A model generated the notes under the pieces. That model was not told the DNA's origin. It searched no databases and saw nothing but the letters and a program-made list of their open reading frames with translations. Below are positions 5,991 to 8,032 of a stretch of DNA of 8,032 bases, piece by piece. Both the position numbers and the translations under genes were made by a program. Every line of letters starts with the position of its first letter. Positions within the stretch are counted from its first letter, which is position 1. Source of the stretch: an uncultured Lachnospiraceae bacterium (GTDB lineage: Bacteria; Bacillota; Clostridia; Lachnospirales; Lachnospiraceae); assembly GCA_910587305.1 (NCBI GenBank), contig CAJUKV010000085.1, positions 1,055 to 9,086 on the forward strand. The letters are read 5' to 3'.

Positions 5991-6028
5991 ATTCATGAGC
6001 AATTTTCTATTTGAAATTTTCCAAATTA

Positions 6029-7708
6029 TCAGATATTAAATTTACCTACAAGGCTTTCCAAGGTGCTTGCCTGGTTATTCATTTCCTGGCTTGCAGCCGC
6101 ACATTCCTCGGAAGTAGCGGCATTTGTCTGCACCACATCGTTGATATTATCCACAGCGGCGTTAATTTGTGCAAAGGAATCTTCCTGTGCTTCCAACGCA
6201 TTTGCCACCTTGTTAACCTCTTCCGTAATAGCTTTTGAACCGGACACAACATTTTCAAGCTGTTTAGCCGTTTCTTCCGCAATCACTACACCCTTCTTGA
6301 CAGCGCGCATAGAGGACTCAATCAGAACGGTGGATTCTTTCGCCGCATCGGAACTCTGGGACGCCAATGTGGAAACCTGATCTGCAACCACTGCAAAGCC
6401 TCTTCCCGCTTCCCCTGCTCTTGCTGCTTCAATAGAAGCATTCAGTGCAAGAAGGTTTGTCTGGGATGCAATATCATTAATAGTAGCAATAATCTTTCCG
6501 ATTTCCTGGGAAGCAGTGCTGATTTCCTTCATGGACAGCACCATTTCCTGCATCTTTTCATTCCCCTGGAAAATTTCTACTCCTACATTTTCTACCTTCC
6601 TGCTGATTTCCTTAGCGGAATCAGCATTCTGGGATACCTGACCGGATACGCTTTCAATGGTAGCTGCCAGTTCCTGTGCAATTCCGGCCTGCTCCGTTGC
6701 CGCCTGAGCCAAATCCGTGGAACTGTCGGAGACATTATCGGATCCGCTCTTAACCTGCTCTGCAACCTCCTGAATCCCCCTGATGGTCTCCGCCATCTTA
6801 CCTTCAAACATCTTAAGGGATCCCTGTATTCCCTCAAAGTCGCCCCTCCACTCTACTTTAGGCTGGACTACAAAATTCCCCTCGGAAAACTCGTTCATGG
6901 TCCTTGATATATCGTCCACATAGGTACTCAGCGTCGTAATAGACTCTCTCAAGCTGTCCGCAAGGCTCCCAATCTCATCCTCCGACTGATATGCCAATTC
7001 ATTATGAAGATTTCCCTGTGCAAGTCCCTTAGCCACCGATTCAATTTCCAAAAGCGGTGTGGTAACCGCCGCAATAATTTTCTTCCCAATATAAAGGGAT
7101 AAAACCGTAGCCAAAAGAATAGATATTACAATAACAATCACGCCTACTATGAAGCAGTTCCGGCTGCTTGCAATTGCTTTGGTTGTCAATTCATCCGCTA
7201 ACTTGTCAATATTTTGCGCTAAAGTTATCAATTTATTAAGCAAAGGCACACAGTCATCCAAAATCATCTGTGTAGCTTCCTCTCTGTTGCCAGCATCAAG
7301 CTCCGCCATGATCTCATGACCTACTACAATCCAATCCTCCAAAGCGGTGGAAAAATTATTAGCCAGTTCCTCGTCAATCAAACCTGTTGCTTTCAAAGCT
7401 TCAACTTCATTCCTTGCTTTCTCCAGCCGATCTTCTATTTCCGCCCTGAAACTGCTATAGGTGCTCGTATCCGGATTCAGAGCCATTTCACGAATATTCC
7501 TGGCTGCCACATTAATGTGAACCCGGCTCATCTGCGTGGCAGTTTCCACCCTCTTCGCGCCATTGGTATAACTGGTCAGATTTCCATATAATGTCCGCAG
7601 TGAAATAATACTGAAAAGACCGGATATAACCATCAATACAATGACGACTATGTAACCAAAATTAAGCTTCTGCTGCATCTTCATTTTTTCCATCTTTTTT
7701 ACCAACAT
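6029..7708 (-). CDS. Methyl-accepting chemotaxis protein with two HAMP units
   Basis: This 559-residue transmembrane chemoreceptor would pass ligand binding outside the cell to CheA/CheW inside. In order: transmembrane segment 1 (about 16-37); an external, mostly helical domain of about 145 residues resembling a four-helix-bundle sensor (38-183); transmembrane segment 2 (about 185-208); a HAMP unit (about 209-260, VAKGLAQGNLHNEL and EDEIGSLADSL); a second HAMP-like unit (about 262-306, NEFSEGNFVVQPKVEW and GDFEGIQGSLKMF); and the signalling coiled coil (310-559). Its conserved tip spans about 403-444, including NDIASQTNLLALNASIEAAR and AGRGFAVVADQV. The C-terminus GKFNI lacks a CheR-tethering pentapeptide. 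The ATG at 7708 is preferred because GAGAGG (7723-7718) lies 9 bases away; the in-frame TTG at 7714 is too close. The ligand is unknown. Confidence 0.95.
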   Translation of the reverse strand: MLVKKMEKMKMQQKLNFGYIVVIVLMVISGLFSIISLRTLYGNLTSYTNGAKRVETATQMSRVHINVAARNIREMALNPDTSTYSSFRAEIEDRLEKARNEVEALKATGLIDEELANNFSTALEDWIVVGHEIMAELDAGNREEATQMILDDCVPLLNKLITLAQNIDKLADELTTKAIASSRNCFIVGVIVIVISILLATVLSLYIGKKIIAAVTTPLLEIESVAKGLAQGNLHNELAYQSEDEIGSLADSLRESITTLSTYVDDISRTMNEFSEGNFVVQPKVEWRGDFEGIQGSLKMFEGKMAETIRGIQEVAEQVKSGSDNVSDSSTDLAQAATEQAGIAQELAATIESVSGQVSQNADSAKEISRKVENVGVEIFQGNEKMQEMVLSMKEISTASQEIGKIIATINDIASQTNLLALNASIEAARAGEAGRGFAVVADQVSTLASQSSDAAKESTVLIESSMRAVKKGVVIAEETAKQLENVVSGSKAITEEVNKVANALEAQEDSFAQINAAVDNINDVVQTNAATSEECAAASQEMNNQASTLESLVGKFNI

Positions 7709-7760
7709 CTTCAAGGCCCTCTCTACTTACATATTTTTCTATAAAATTTTACATGTAACC

Positions 7761-7826
7761 ACAATTATAATTGTATTTCTTTTCCCTTTACCCGTCAATG
7801 CTTTTTTTCAATTTAATTATAATTGT
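7761..7826. promoter_or_regulatory. Pair of AT-rich palindromes around the chemoreceptor promoter
   Basis: ACAATTATAATTGT (7761-7774) is a perfect 14-base palindrome on the -10 element. TTAATTATAATTGT (7813-7826) matches it at 12 of 14 positions and sits upstream of the -35. The two are 52 bases apart, close to five helical turns, so they could bind one dimeric regulator on the same face of the DNA. The regulator is unknown. Confidence 0.4.
7770..7798 (-). promoter_or_regulatory. Chemoreceptor gene promoter
   Basis: TTGACG (7798-7793) and TACAAT (7775-7770) are 17 bases apart on the minus strand, a strong sigma-A match rather than the sigma-28 type often used for motility genes. The leader to the ATG at 7708 would be about 55 bases. 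The -10 element overlaps a perfect 14-base palindrome at 7761-7774. Confidence 0.75.
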
Positions 7827-7903
7827 CTTTTTTTGTTATATTTTATGGTAATACCACATTTGGACCATCGGCCCCGCCGGTTTGCGGCAATACAAATCCT
7901 GAC

Positions 7904-7933
7904 GAAGAATGCCTGTTTTCCAAGGCATTCTTC
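7904..7933. repeat. Stem-loop A (11-bp perfect stem)
   Basis: GAAGAATGCCT (7904-7914) pairs with AGGCATTCTTC (7923-7933) around an 8-base loop. Neither side has a convincing T-run. Confidence 0.6.
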
Positions 7934-7948
7934 TGAGTATGAAGCTTT

Positions 7949-7989
7949 AAAAGTTCTTAGATGGCGTTTTCTGACATCTTAGAACTTTT
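7949..7989. terminator. Stem-loop B (15-bp stem, one mismatch)
   Basis: Arms 7949-7963 and 7975-7989 pair at 14 of 15 positions around an 11-base loop. Both outer ends are A/T runs (AAAA and TTTT), as in bidirectional terminators. An outer GAAG (7941-7944) can also pair with CTTC (7990-7993) across a 4-base bulge. Confidence 0.5.
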
Positions 7990-8006
7990 CTTCACACTAA
8001 CCCCCA

Positions 8007-8027
8007 TGTCGCGGCTTTGCCGCGACA
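8007..8027. repeat. Stem-loop C (9-bp GC-rich stem, 3-base loop)
   Basis: TGTCGCGGC (8007-8015) pairs perfectly with GCCGCGACA (8019-8027) around TTT. It is a very stable hairpin with no T-run on either visible side and is GC-rich against its AT-rich surroundings, as dispersed palindromic repeats often are. Confidence 0.6.
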
Positions 8028-8032
8028 CAAAT

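Larger units (their letters stand above)
7709..8032. other. Non-coding right end: promoter, palindromes and three stem-loops
   Basis: I see no supportable gene here. The left half carries the chemoreceptor leader, promoter and two palindromes. The right half carries three stem-loops in a row at 7904-7933, 7949-7989 and 8007-8027. A small GC-rich patch (7870-7889) with a 4-bp GCCG/CGGC dyad lies between. If a leftward gene ends just beyond the right edge, the stem-loops may be its terminators. Confidence 0.6.

Noticed and set aside
5904..6002. N-terminal extension of the GH3 protein by 33 residues
   Set aside because: It would run through the chemoreceptor terminator and has no ribosome binding site, whereas the ATG at 5903 has AAAGGAG at 9 bases.
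3828..6238. Several plus-strand open frames opposite the GH3 and chemoreceptor genes
   Set aside because: They are shadows of well-supported minus-strand genes in moderately GC-rich sequence and lack binding sites and family resemblance.
7957..8032. Possible 3' end of a leftward gene entering from the right edge
   Set aside because: One minus-strand frame stays open for 24 codons to a stop at 7959-7957 and another stops at 7999-7997, but both pass through the perfect GC-rich hairpin and show no recognisable protein. Not supportable without sequence to the right.
1..8032. CRISPR array or insertion sequence
   Set aside because: No regularly spaced repeats of CRISPR type, no transposase, and no flanking inverted repeats with target duplication were seen. 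The only tandem repeat is the in-gene stalk repeat at 1142-1228.

Overview
The window looks like Firmicutes chromosomal DNA, most likely a Clostridia/Lachnospiraceae-type gut anaerobe. The support is strong AAAGGAGG-type ribosome binding sites, consensus sigma-A promoters, intrinsic terminators, a type II tRNA-Leu without encoded CCA, and the protein families present. The genus cannot be fixed from the sequence alone.

The window has two parts that meet at a tRNA gene. Positions 1 to about 3485 are one end of an integrated mobile element, probably a prophage or a related integrative element, and are visibly more AT-rich. From left to right this part holds: the start of a leftward, Cro-like small gene; a divergent promoter/operator region with three related operator-like sites; a CI/LexA-type self-cleaving repressor; a two-helix membrane protein with a Pro/Thr stalk and an unrecognised exported domain; a Uma2-family (DUF820) nuclease-like protein; and a complete tyrosine integrase. 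The integrase ends directly against the 3' end of a tRNA-Leu(CAG) gene on the other strand, the classic attachment site for such integrases. The far end of the element lies outside the window, and no virion or conjugation gene is visible.

Positions 3486 to 8032 look like host chromosome, all read leftward: tRNA-Leu(CAG) with its own near-consensus promoter, a cytoplasmic glycoside hydrolase family 3 enzyme, and a methyl-accepting chemotaxis protein with two predicted HAMP units. The glycosidase and the chemoreceptor are each followed by a long stem-loop. The last 325 bases hold the chemoreceptor promoter, a pair of AT-rich palindromes, and three further stem-loops near the right edge.

The repressor would hold the element quiescent and cleave itself on DNA damage. 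The genes between repressor and integrase read in the same direction as the repressor and are well placed to be expressed from the integrated state, so they are candidate lysogenic-conversion or immunity cargo. That role is inferred from position; no function is demonstrated by the sequence.
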